From Kingella denitrificans ATCC 33394 (lineage in GTDB: Bacteria > Pseudomonadota > Gammaproteobacteria > Burkholderiales > Neisseriaceae), in the NCBI RefSeq assembly GCF_000190695.1, contig NZ_GL870929.1, positions 1,385,987 to 1,403,282 of the forward strand: a stretch of 17,296 nucleotides of DNA, read 5' to 3'. The notes beneath the pieces are model-generated. The model saw nothing but the letters and a program-made list of their open reading frames with translations. It searched no databases and was not told where the DNA came from. Below, piece by piece: positions 5,618 through 12,103 of the stretch (position 1 is the first letter of the stretch; each line of letters starts with the position of its first letter). Made by a program: the position numbers and the translations under genes.

Positions 5618-6436
5618 CTATTCGGAGTCAAACCCGCTGGCATCAATACGGCCGATTTCGGTTCGATTTTGATAATCGAACATGGCCGCTTCGTCGCCAA
5701 AATCAAGCATATAGCGCGTGCCTTGGTCGGTGGAGAAATACCACGCCAAATATCGGTTGCCTTGGTATTCGATATAATCGCCCGCGTTAATTTTGACAAA
5801 CTCCAAACCAAATGCCCGGCACAGCGCATCAATCAGCTTGGCATAACGCGGCCGTGCGGCTTCGGCAGCCGCTTTGCGCTCTTCCAAATTCGGGATGGCG
5901 GCAACCAAATCTGCGACAATGCGCTGCCATTCGTCTTCGTCCTGCACGCAGTATATGTCTGGGTGGCGTTTCAGCCATTGGCCGTTATGGTCAATCAAAT
6001 TTTCCTGTTTGTCCAAATCGAAGAAATCGTCGCTCACTTGGTTCAAAATATCGCGCGTTTCGTTTTCGCCGAAATATTCGCCGTTCAAAAAGGCTTCCAT
6101 TTGCGTTTCGTCAAACTGTTGCAGGCTGCTTATGGCGCGGCGGAACAAATTCAGATTTTGCTCTGCGCCCATAGCGGCCAAGCCCTGCTCCACCAGCGCG
6201 AAAATCCGTCCGCTCGCACCAGTGTTGTAAACAAATTGGGAAAACCCGCCGTTATGGACTTGGGCGTGATAATAATCCACATAATAGCTTTGCAGCGATG
6301 CGGGATGGATTTCGTCCTCATTCAAATATTCGTTCAACAAAGCATTGAGCAGGTCGATATTGGAACTTACGATTTCATATTCATCTTCATCGTCAAACGA
6401 TTGTTGGGAAACATAGATTTTTAGGTTCTGTGCCAT
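5618..6436 (-). CDS. DUF4375 (DMP19-like) domain protein
   Basis: The 272-residue acidic protein has no signal peptide or membrane segment. The segment YYVDYYHAQVHNGGFSQF (51-68), followed by VYNTG and then helices, resembles the DUF4375 family, whose founding member is DMP19 of Neisseria meningitidis. That protein is described as a DNA mimic that binds a neisserial transcription factor. Acidic runs are visible (DDEDEYE near 15-21, VQDEDEW near 164-170, and the FFDLDKQE region). The C-terminal part (about 215-272, YIEYQGNRYLAWYFSTD and onward) extends beyond the minimal domain and I do not recognise it. AAGGA lies about 8 bases before the ATG. It lies between guaB and the ribosomal operon with a DUS cluster on each side. 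DNA mimicry is a family-based suggestion only. Confidence 0.65.
   Translation of the reverse strand: MAQNLKIYVSQQSFDDEDEYEIVSSNIDLLNALLNEYLNEDEIHPASLQSYYVDYYHAQVHNGGFSQFVYNTGASGRIFALVEQGLAAMGAEQNLNLFRRAISSLQQFDETQMEAFLNGEYFGENETRDILNQVSDDFFDLDKQENLIDHNGQWLKRHPDIYCVQDEDEWQRIVADLVAAIPNLEERKAAAEAARPRYAKLIDALCRAFGLEFVKINAGDYIEYQGNRYLAWYFSTDQGTRYMLDFGDEAAMFDYQNRTEIGRIDASGFDSE
6120..6131 (-). repeat. DUS inside the DUF4375 gene
   Basis: Exact DUS on the minus (coding) strand. It is read in the gene frame as part of AISSLQQ (101-107). Confidence 0.85.
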
Positions 6437-6453
6437 AACGAAATCCTTGCGGG

Positions 6454-6502
6454 CAAAAATAATTAAAGTGCAGGCTGCTTTTGCGTTTCAGGCAGCCTGC
6501 AC
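6454..6502 (-). terminator. Probable guaB terminator made of two DUS-like arms
   Basis: On the minus strand GTGCAGGCTGC (6502-6492) pairs for 11 bp with GCAGCCTGCAC (6478-6468). The T-rich tract TTTAATTATTTTT (6466-6454) follows, about 45-80 bases after the guaB stop. The promoter-distal arm contains an exact DUS (6469-6480, complement). The other arm is AGGCAGCCTGCA (6490-6501), one base off the resident DUS. Confidence 0.65.
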
Positions 6503-6532
6503 GCCGTTTTACCGACTTACAGGCTGCCTGAA
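6487..6532. repeat. Inverted pair of AGGCTGCCTGAA (a second DUS dialect)
   Basis: AGGCTGCCTGAA is exact at 6521-6532 on the + strand and at 6487-6498 on the minus strand, giving a 13-bp stem with a 20-base loop. I recall this 12-mer as AG-simDUS, the Simonsiella-type dialect. One arm overlaps the 6468-6502 hairpin, so the two structures exclude each other. Confidence 0.75.
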
Positions 6533-6546
6533 AACAGCTTCAATCC

Positions 6547-8013
6547 TTACCGAACATGGTAATTCGGCGCTTCTTTAGTAATCTGCACATCATGCACGTG
6601 CGATTCGCTCATACCGGCAGAGGTGATTTCCACAAATTCCGCCTTCTCGTGCATATCCGCAATCGTGGCGCAACCCAGATAGCCCATGCTGGAACGCAGG
6701 CCGCCCACCAGCTGGTGGATGATGTTGATAATCGGGCCTTTGTGCGGCACGCGGCCTTCAATGCCTTCGGGAACGTATTTTTCCGTGTTGTCCGTTTTTT
6801 CTTGGAAATAACGGTCGGACGAACCTTGGCTCATCGCACCGAGCGAACCCATGCCGCGATAAGATTTGTAGGCGCGGCCCTGATACAGCTCGATTTCGCC
6901 CGGTGCTTCGTCCGTGCCCGCAAACATGCCGCCCAACATCACGCAGTCTGCGCCCGCCGCCAAAGCTTTGGCAATATCGCCCGAAAAGCGAATGCCGCCG
7001 TCGGCAATCACGGAAACGCCGCTGCCCTTCAAGGCTTCGGACACGTTGTGCACGGCCGTCAGTTGTGGCACGCCAACACCAGCAATAATGCGCGTCGTAC
7101 AAATCGAACCCGGGCCGATGCCCACTTTCACCGCGTCTGCGCCTGCCGCTGCCAAATCGCGCGCCGCAGCCGCCGTGGCAATGTTGCCGCCGATAACCTG
7201 CACTTCAGGGAAGTTCTGTTTCACCCATCTCACACGGTCAATCACACCTTGGCTGTGGCCGTGCGCCGTATCGACCACAATCACGTCCACGCCGGCTTCC
7301 ACCAAAGCCTTCACGCGCTCTTCAGTGTCCGCGCCCGTGCCAACCGCCGCACCCACGCGCAAACGGCCTTCTTCATCTTTGTTTGCATTCGGGAATTCAG
7401 TGTTCTTGATAATGTCTTTTACCGTAATCAGGCCTTTGAGCTCGTCTTTCTCGTTCAACACCAGCACACGCTCGATTTTGTGTTTGTGCATCACTTCGCG
7501 CGCTTCCTCAATACCGGTGCCGACCGGAACGGAAATTAGTTTTTCGCGCGGTGTCATAATCGCAGACACGGGCAAATCTAAACGCGTTTCGAAACGCAGG
7601 TCGCGGTTGGTCACAATGCCGACAACCTTGCCGTCCTGCACCACGGGCAGCCCCGACATTTTGCGTTTGCGCTGCGAACGCTCCGCCAGAAGTTCGCCGA
7701 TGAGTTTGTCGGGCGACACGGTTACGGGGTCTTTCACAATGCCGCTTTCGTGGCGTTTCACCTTGCGCACGGCCAAAGCCTGCTGCTCGGGCGTCATATT
7801 TTTGTGGATGATGCCGATGCCGCCTTCCTGCGCCATGGAAATCGCCAGACGCGCTTCGGTTACCGTGTCCATCGCGGCGGACAACAGCGGCAGGTTCAAT
7901 GTGATTTTCTTGGTGAGCGGAGTTTTGAGCGAGACATCGCGGGGGAGGACTTGGGAATGAGCAGGGACGAGCAGAACGTCGTCGAACGTATAGCCTTTTT
8001 CGATAATACGCAT
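6547..8013 (-). CDS. guaB: Inosine-5'-monophosphate dehydrogenase
   Basis: IMP dehydrogenase oxidises IMP to XMP with NAD+, the rate-limiting step of guanine nucleotide synthesis. The 488 residues match the bacterial length exactly. The TIM barrel begins at YTFDDVLLVPAHS (8-20). Two CBS domains lie at about 93-205. The catalytic loop GPGSICTTR (300-308) holds Cys305, the flap has SSDRYFQ (398-404) with Arg401 and Tyr402, and phosphate-binding ADGGIRFSGD is at 337-346. All key residues are present. AAAGGTG lies about 8-10 bases before the ATG. It is transcribed divergently from the 8167 gene and followed by overlapping DUS hairpins. Confidence 0.98.
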   Translation of the reverse strand: MRIIEKGYTFDDVLLVPAHSQVLPRDVSLKTPLTKKITLNLPLLSAAMDTVTEARLAISMAQEGGIGIIHKNMTPEQQALAVRKVKRHESGIVKDPVTVSPDKLIGELLAERSQRKRKMSGLPVVQDGKVVGIVTNRDLRFETRLDLPVSAIMTPREKLISVPVGTGIEEAREVMHKHKIERVLVLNEKDELKGLITVKDIIKNTEFPNANKDEEGRLRVGAAVGTGADTEERVKALVEAGVDVIVVDTAHGHSQGVIDRVRWVKQNFPEVQVIGGNIATAAAARDLAAAGADAVKVGIGPGSICTTRIIAGVGVPQLTAVHNVSEALKGSGVSVIADGGIRFSGDIAKALAAGADCVMLGGMFAGTDEAPGEIELYQGRAYKSYRGMGSLGAMSQGSSDRYFQEKTDNTEKYVPEGIEGRVPHKGPIINIIHQLVGGLRSSMGYLGCATIADMHEKAEFVEITSAGMSESHVHDVQITKEAPNYHVR

Positions 8014-8054
8014 TTTGGAGACACCTTTTGCTGGGTTTCGTTAAAATGCACGCG

Positions 8055-8063
8055 ATTGTAGCA
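8055..8063 (-). promoter_or_regulatory. Probable guaB -10 element
   Basis: TGCTACAAT on the minus strand fits an extended -10 (TGnTAtAAT), about 45 bases before the guaB ATG. No good -35 hexamer is visible at normal spacing, as is common for extended -10 promoters. Confidence 0.45.
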
Positions 8064-8101
8064 TAATTGTCGGATTAAGGCATTAGTCGAACGCTTTTTT
8101 C

Positions 8102-8130
8102 ATGACATATAAAAAGGAACACATTATAAT
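8102..8130 (+). promoter_or_regulatory. Promoter of the secreted DUF4124-like gene
   Basis: ATGACA (8102-8107) and a consensus TATAAT (8125-8130) are spaced 17 bases apart, 36 bases before the ATG. This is the best-matching promoter in the window. Confidence 0.7.
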
Positions 8131-8166
8131 GACTTATCTTCGCATCAATACTATGAAGGAAACCGT

Positions 8167-8604
8167 ATGAAAAAAGTAATCGCAGCCGGCGTATTGGCAT
8201 TATTGGCTGGCACAGCCTTTGCGGCGGAAACTGAAGTATTCAACTGGCGTTCGCGCAGCGGTCATAATGTGTATTCGGACACTCCGAACCAAATGCAGAT
8301 GGGCCGTTCCAACGTGATCAACATCCGTACAGGCACCGTGATTCCGCCTACGCCGAAAACCACTCCGATGGAAAACCTATCGCCAATGGAACAGCAGGCG
8401 ATAGCGAACCAGCGCGTAGCGGAACAAAACCGTAAAATTGAAGAAGAAAATGCAAAACGCGAGCAGGAAGCCAAAACGCAAAACTGTAACGCAGCACGCA
8501 TGAACTTGGACACGGTGCAAAAATCCAATGCCCGCAACAAAGACCAGTTGATTCCGCGCTATCAGGCAGACATCAACAAATACTGCAACGAAGCTCCGCG
8601 CTAA
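8167..8604 (+). CDS. Secreted DUF4124-like protein
   Basis: The 145-residue protein has an N-terminal signal peptide: MKK, a hydrophobic core VIAAGVLALLAGT, and an AFA-A cleavage site around residue 19. It is therefore predicted to be periplasmic or exported. The segment VFNWRSRSGHNVYSDTP (24-40) resembles the DUF4124 pattern (aromatic-x-W, G, YSDTP), a short beta domain found at the start of many proteobacterial envelope proteins. A charged, glutamine-rich helical stretch (about 75-110) probably forms a coiled coil. Two cysteines (QNC near 117 and YC near 141) could form a disulfide. AAGGA precedes the ATG by 6 bases. Function unknown; it is monocistronic, with its own promoter and a DUS terminator. 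Confidence 0.75.
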   Translation: MKKVIAAGVLALLAGTAFAAETEVFNWRSRSGHNVYSDTPNQMQMGRSNVINIRTGTVIPPTPKTTPMENLSPMEQQAIANQRVAEQNRKIEEENAKREQEAKTQNCNAARMNLDTVQKSNARNKDQLIPRYQADINKYCNEAPR

Positions 8605-8612
8605 ACCTCCGC

Positions 8613-8656
8613 AAAAAGCAGCCTGCACTTTCTTTTTTGGTGCAGGCTGCTTTTTT
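8613..8656 (+). terminator. DUS-pair terminator after the DUF4124-like gene
   Basis: AAAAAGCAGCCTGCAC pairs with GTGCAGGCTGCTTTTT around a T-rich loop, and the 3' arm runs on into TTTTTT on the + strand. Exact DUS lie at 8616-8627 (+) and 8641-8652 (complement). Confidence 0.9.
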
Positions 8657-8715
8657 CCGCACCGCAAAACCATTAAAATTGACCTTTTCCATCAGCCATT
8701 AGGAAGCCATACATC

Positions 8716-9999
8716 ATGAACCGCAACGAAACCTTATTTGAACGCGCCAAAAAAATCATTCCCGCCGGTGTCAATTCGCCTGTCCGCGCCTTCGGCAGCG
8801 TGGGTGGCACGCCGCGCTTTATCCGTCGCGCGCAAGGACCGTTTGTGTGGGACGAAAATGGCACGCAATACATTGACTTTGTCGGCTCATGGGGCACGGG
8901 CATTGTCGGACACGCACACCCCGAAGTAGTGGAAGCCGTGCGCGAGGCCGCGATGGACGGCTTGTCGTTCGGCGCGCCCACGGAAGCCGAAATTCTCATT
9001 GCCGAAGAAATCGCCAAAATCGTGCCCAGCGTCGAGCGCTTGCGCCTGGTATCGTCCGGCACGGAAGCCACCATGACCGCCATCCGTCTGGCGCGTGGCT
9101 ACACGGGGCGCGACAAAATCATCAAATTCGAAGGCTGCTACCACGGCCACTCCGACAGCCTGCTGGTCAAAGCCGGTTCCGGCCTGCTCACCTTCGGCAA
9201 TCCCAGCTCCGCAGGCGTTCCCGCCGATTTGACGCAACACACCATCGTCCTGCCGTATAACGATGTTGCCGCATTGAAACAAGCCTTTGACGAATTCCCC
9301 GGCCAAATTGCCGGCGTGATTCTGGAACCCATCGCGGGCAATATGAACTTGGTGCGTGCCAGCGCCGAATTCGTCCGAGCCCTGCGGCAAACCACCGCGC
9401 AACACGGCGCAGTGCTGATTTACGACGAGGTGATGACAGGCTTCCGCGTGGCGTTGGGTGGCGCGCAATCGCTGCACGGCATCACGCCCGACATGACCAC
9501 GATGGGCAAAGTCATCGGCGGCGGGATGCCTGTGGCAGCCGTGGGCGGCAAAAAAGAAATCATGGACTGCATTTCGCCTTTGGGCGGCGTGTATCAGGCG
9601 GGCACGCTGTCGGGCAACCCCGTGGCCGTGGCGGCTGGCTTGAAAACACTGGAAATCATCCAACGTCCCGGTTTCTACGAACAGTTGTCCGCGCGCACAA
9701 CGCAACTGGTACAAGGCCTGAGCCAAGCGGCCAAGCAGGCAGGACTCACCTTCTGCGCCGACAGCGAGGGCGGCATGTTCGGCCTGTATTTCGCCAGCCA
9801 ATGCCCGCAAACCTACGCCGACATGGCTGCTTCCAACACCGACGGCTTCAAAGCTTTCTTCCACGGCATGTTGGACAACGGCGTGGCATTCGGCCCGTCG
9901 GCATACGAAGCGGGATTCGTCTCAGCCGCCCACACGTCGGAATTGATTGAACAGGCCATCGATGCCGCCCGACCGGTATTCGCACGGATGGCACCATAA
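8716..9999 (+). CDS. hemL: Glutamate-1-semialdehyde 2,1-aminomutase
   Basis: HemL converts glutamate-1-semialdehyde to 5-aminolevulinate, the second step of the C5 route to haem after HemA. The 427 residues match the family. It is a fold-type I PLP enzyme: the substrate region PAGVNSPVRAFG is at 16-27, the phosphate-binding SSGTEATM at 113-120, the PLP-stacking GCYHGHSD at 140-147, the cofactor Asp in LIYDEVMTGFR at 234-244, and the Schiff-base lysine in TTMGKVIGGGMP is Lys265, as in E. coli. AGGAAG lies about 9 bases before the ATG. It is flanked on both sides by DUS-pair hairpins, so it is probably its own transcription unit. Confidence 0.97.
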   Translation: MNRNETLFERAKKIIPAGVNSPVRAFGSVGGTPRFIRRAQGPFVWDENGTQYIDFVGSWGTGIVGHAHPEVVEAVREAAMDGLSFGAPTEAEILIAEEIAKIVPSVERLRLVSSGTEATMTAIRLARGYTGRDKIIKFEGCYHGHSDSLLVKAGSGLLTFGNPSSAGVPADLTQHTIVLPYNDVAALKQAFDEFPGQIAGVILEPIAGNMNLVRASAEFVRALRQTTAQHGAVLIYDEVMTGFRVALGGAQSLHGITPDMTTMGKVIGGGMPVAAVGGKKEIMDCISPLGGVYQAGTLSGNPVAVAAGLKTLEIIQRPGFYEQLSARTTQLVQGLSQAAKQAGLTFCADSEGGMFGLYFASQCPQTYADMAASNTDGFKAFFHGMLDNGVAFGPSAYEAGFVSAAHTSELIEQAIDAARPVFARMAP

Positions 10000-10009
10000 G
10001 CCGGACAGC

Positions 10010-10059
10010 AAAAAGCAGCCTGCACATTGGCCAATGCTTCAAAGTGCAGGCTGCTTTTA
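10010..10059 (+). terminator. DUS-pair terminator after hemL
   Basis: Exact DUS at 10013-10024 (+) and 10045-10056 (complement) form a stem flanked by A4 and T4 tracts. The loop contains a second perfect palindrome, CATTGGCCAATG (10025-10036), so a two-tier hairpin is possible. Confidence 0.85.
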
Positions 10060-10069
10060 TATTTCAGGC

Positions 10070-10075
10070 TATAAT
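10070..10075 (+). promoter_or_regulatory. Possible -10 of the RNase II gene
   Basis: A consensus TATAAT sits 41 bases before the rnb ATG. The -35 position at 17-base spacing falls inside the DUS arm of the hemL terminator (CAGGCT) and does not resemble TTGACA, so the promoter would need extra support. Confidence 0.4.
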
Positions 10076-10116
10076 TCTCCCAACACATTTCAACGCAACA
10101 CAACAGCATCGCAATT

Positions 10117-12024
10117 ATGAATATTTTTTACGAAGAAAGCGGACACTTCAAAGCAGCCTGCATCGTCCAAAAGAACGACAGCACCTATCAGGCCGACACG
10201 CAACACGGCAAGCGCGTGAAAATCAAAGCCGCCAACGTATTTCTGGAATTTGACGGCGACATGGACGCGTTTATGCAAAACGCGCAGGACGAAGCCGCCG
10301 CCATCGACACCGGATTGCTGTGGGAATGCGTCGGCACGGACGAATTCACATTCCGCGAAGCCGCACAGGAATATTTCGGCAGCGAACCCAAAGCCGTGCA
10401 GTTGGCCGCCACGCTGATGGCGCTTTATGCCGCGCCCATGTATTTCCACAAAAAAAGCAAAGGCGTGTTCAAAGCCGCGCCTGCCGAAATCCTGCAACAG
10501 GCATTGGCCGCCATTGAACGCAAAGCGCAACAAGAAGCGCAAATTGAAGCGTGGGCGGACGAGCTGGCCGCAGGCAGGCTGCCCGACGCGGTGGCCGCCG
10601 ATCTGCCATACATCCTGCACCAGCCCGACAAACAATCCCTGCCCTACAAAGCCTTCCAAAAAGCAGCCGACCGCCTGAAAATGTCGGCATACGAATTGGC
10701 CAAACACACCGGCGGCGTGTCTTCGCTGCCCGAATACCTGTTGCAGCGCTTCTGCGTCAAACACTTCCCGAACGGCACGCAAGCCCCCGAAATCGCGCTG
10801 CAAAAGCAGCCTGCAAATTTGCCGCTGGCCGATGTGCAGGCGTTTTCGATTGACGACGCGGCCACCACCGAAGTGGACGACGCATTATCGGTGCAAGATT
10901 TGGGCAACGGCGTGAAGCGCGTCGGTATCCACATTGCCGCACCGTCTTTGGCCATCGAACCCGACAGCAGCATCGAGCAACTGGTTTTCGAACGTTGGAG
11001 CACAGTCTATTTCCCCGCAGGGAAAATCACCATGCTGCCGGACAACTGGATTGGCGCATACAGCCTGGACGAAGGCAAAACCGTGCCCGCGTTCAGTATC
11101 TATTTCGACGTGGACGCGGAATGGCGGCTGTCCGAACCGGTGAGCCGGATTGAAATGGTGCCAATTGCCGCCAATCTGCGCATCCAGCACATCGAACCGT
11201 TTTTCAACAGCGAAACGGGTACGGGCAGCGCAGACCATCCGCAGTTCCCGTATCACGCCGAATGCCTGTACCTGCTGCAACTGGCCTACGAGCAGCAAAA
11301 AAAACGCGACCGGTTGGACGACCCGGCCGCCCCGAAAAAATACGATTACAGCATCGACTTCGACGCGGACGGCAAAGTCGTGATTGTGCGCCGCGAACGC
11401 GGTTCGCCCATCGATACGCTGGTGAGCGAAATGATGATTCTGGCCAATACCGCGTGGGCGAAAATGCTGCACGACCACCGCCTAGCCGGCATTTTCCGCG
11501 TGCAGCCGAGCGGCCGCGTGCGGATGTCCACACACTCCGAACCGCACATCGGCATGAATGTGGCGCATTACGGCTGGTTCACTTCGCCGCTGCGCCGCGC
11601 CTGCGACTACATCAACCAAAAGCAACTGCAAAGCCTGCTGCAAGAAGGCGTTGCGCCGCGATTCGGCAACAAGGACAGCGGCCTGTTTGCGGCGCTGGGG
11701 CAGTTTGAAAGCGCGTATACGGCCTACCGCGAATTTCAGGACACGATGGAGCATTACTGGGCGCGCGTTTGGCTGCAACAGGAAAACGTGCGCGAAATCA
11801 CGGCGGTGGTGCTGAAAGACGACTTGGTGCGCCTGAACGGGCTGCCGCTCACCGCACGCGCCACAGGCATTCCGTTTGAAGTGGCGCCGAAGTCGGTCGT
11901 GAAGCTGGCGGTGTCCGACATCGACCCGGAACAACAGTCGGTGGCGTTGAAATATGTGTCGGTCGTCCCCAATACCATTGCGGCATCCGATACGGAAGAC
12001 GATACGGCGGCCGAAGCCGATTGA
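10117..12024 (+). CDS. RNB-domain 3'-5' exoribonuclease (RNase II family)
   Basis: The 635-residue protein degrades single-stranded RNA from the 3' end by homology. The N-terminal part (1-about 235) is the RNA-binding and helical region of a diverged RNase II-like group; it does not look like classical cold-shock domains. The RNB catalytic domain runs from about 241 to 560. It starts with FSIDDAATTEVDDALSV (243-259), giving metal-binding Asp246, Asp254 and Asp255, with Glu252 where E. coli RNase II has Asp207. The end-of-domain motif WFTSPLRRACDYINQKQL holds the conserved SPxRR arginines. The C-terminal 70 residues may form a diverged S1-like domain. There is no good ribosome binding site before the ATG, although the N terminus fits. 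It contains two DUS in frame. It could be named rnb, but orthology with E. coli rnb is uncertain. Confidence 0.88.
   Translation: MNIFYEESGHFKAACIVQKNDSTYQADTQHGKRVKIKAANVFLEFDGDMDAFMQNAQDEAAAIDTGLLWECVGTDEFTFREAAQEYFGSEPKAVQLAATLMALYAAPMYFHKKSKGVFKAAPAEILQQALAAIERKAQQEAQIEAWADELAAGRLPDAVAADLPYILHQPDKQSLPYKAFQKAADRLKMSAYELAKHTGGVSSLPEYLLQRFCVKHFPNGTQAPEIALQKQPANLPLADVQAFSIDDAATTEVDDALSVQDLGNGVKRVGIHIAAPSLAIEPDSSIEQLVFERWSTVYFPAGKITMLPDNWIGAYSLDEGKTVPAFSIYFDVDAEWRLSEPVSRIEMVPIAANLRIQHIEPFFNSETGTGSADHPQFPYHAECLYLLQLAYEQQKKRDRLDDPAAPKKYDYSIDFDADGKVVIVRRERGSPIDTLVSEMMILANTAWAKMLHDHRLAGIFRVQPSGRVRMSTHSEPHIGMNVAHYGWFTSPLRRACDYINQKQLQSLLQEGVAPRFGNKDSGLFAALGQFESAYTAYREFQDTMEHYWARVWLQQENVREITAVVLKDDLVRLNGLPLTARATGIPFEVAPKSVVKLAVSDIDPEQQSVALKYVSVVPNTIAASDTEDDTAAEAD
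10151..10162 (+). repeat. DUS in the 5' part of the RNase II gene
   Basis: Exact DUS on the coding strand, read in frame as Lys-Ala-Ala-Cys (residues 12-15), 35 bases into the gene. Confidence 0.85.
10804..10815 (+). repeat. DUS just before the RNB catalytic domain
   Basis: Exact DUS on the coding strand, read as Lys-Gln-Pro-Ala (230-233). It lies in the link between the N-terminal region and the RNB domain, a place that tolerates such sequence. Confidence 0.85.
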
Positions 12025-12029
12025 CGGGG

Positions 12030-12066
12030 TGCAGGCTGCTTTTGGAGACTGAAAAAGCAGCCTGCA
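12030..12066. repeat. Inverted DUS pair, outward order, between rnb and gcr
   Basis: Complement copy at 12030-12041 and forward copy at 12055-12066, both exact. As at 5577-5615, the T and A tracts face the loop and no T-run follows the stem. Read-through from rnb into gcr is therefore plausible. Confidence 0.85.
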
Positions 12067-12103
12067 CATTGGTTCGCCGCTGCAAAACACCCAAGGAAGA
12101 AAT

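Noticed and set aside
5537..6424. 295-codon open frame on the + strand opposite the DUF4375 gene
   Set aside because: The minus-strand frame has a good ribosome binding site and a family match, while this frame runs through the outward DUS pair and has neither.
6556..7960. Long + strand open frames opposite guaB
   Set aside because: They are shadows of guaB, which is full-length with every active-site residue.
8887..9864. 325-codon minus-strand frame inside hemL
   Set aside because: Antisense to an intact hemL; low-complexity His/Gly/Phe-rich translation without a family.
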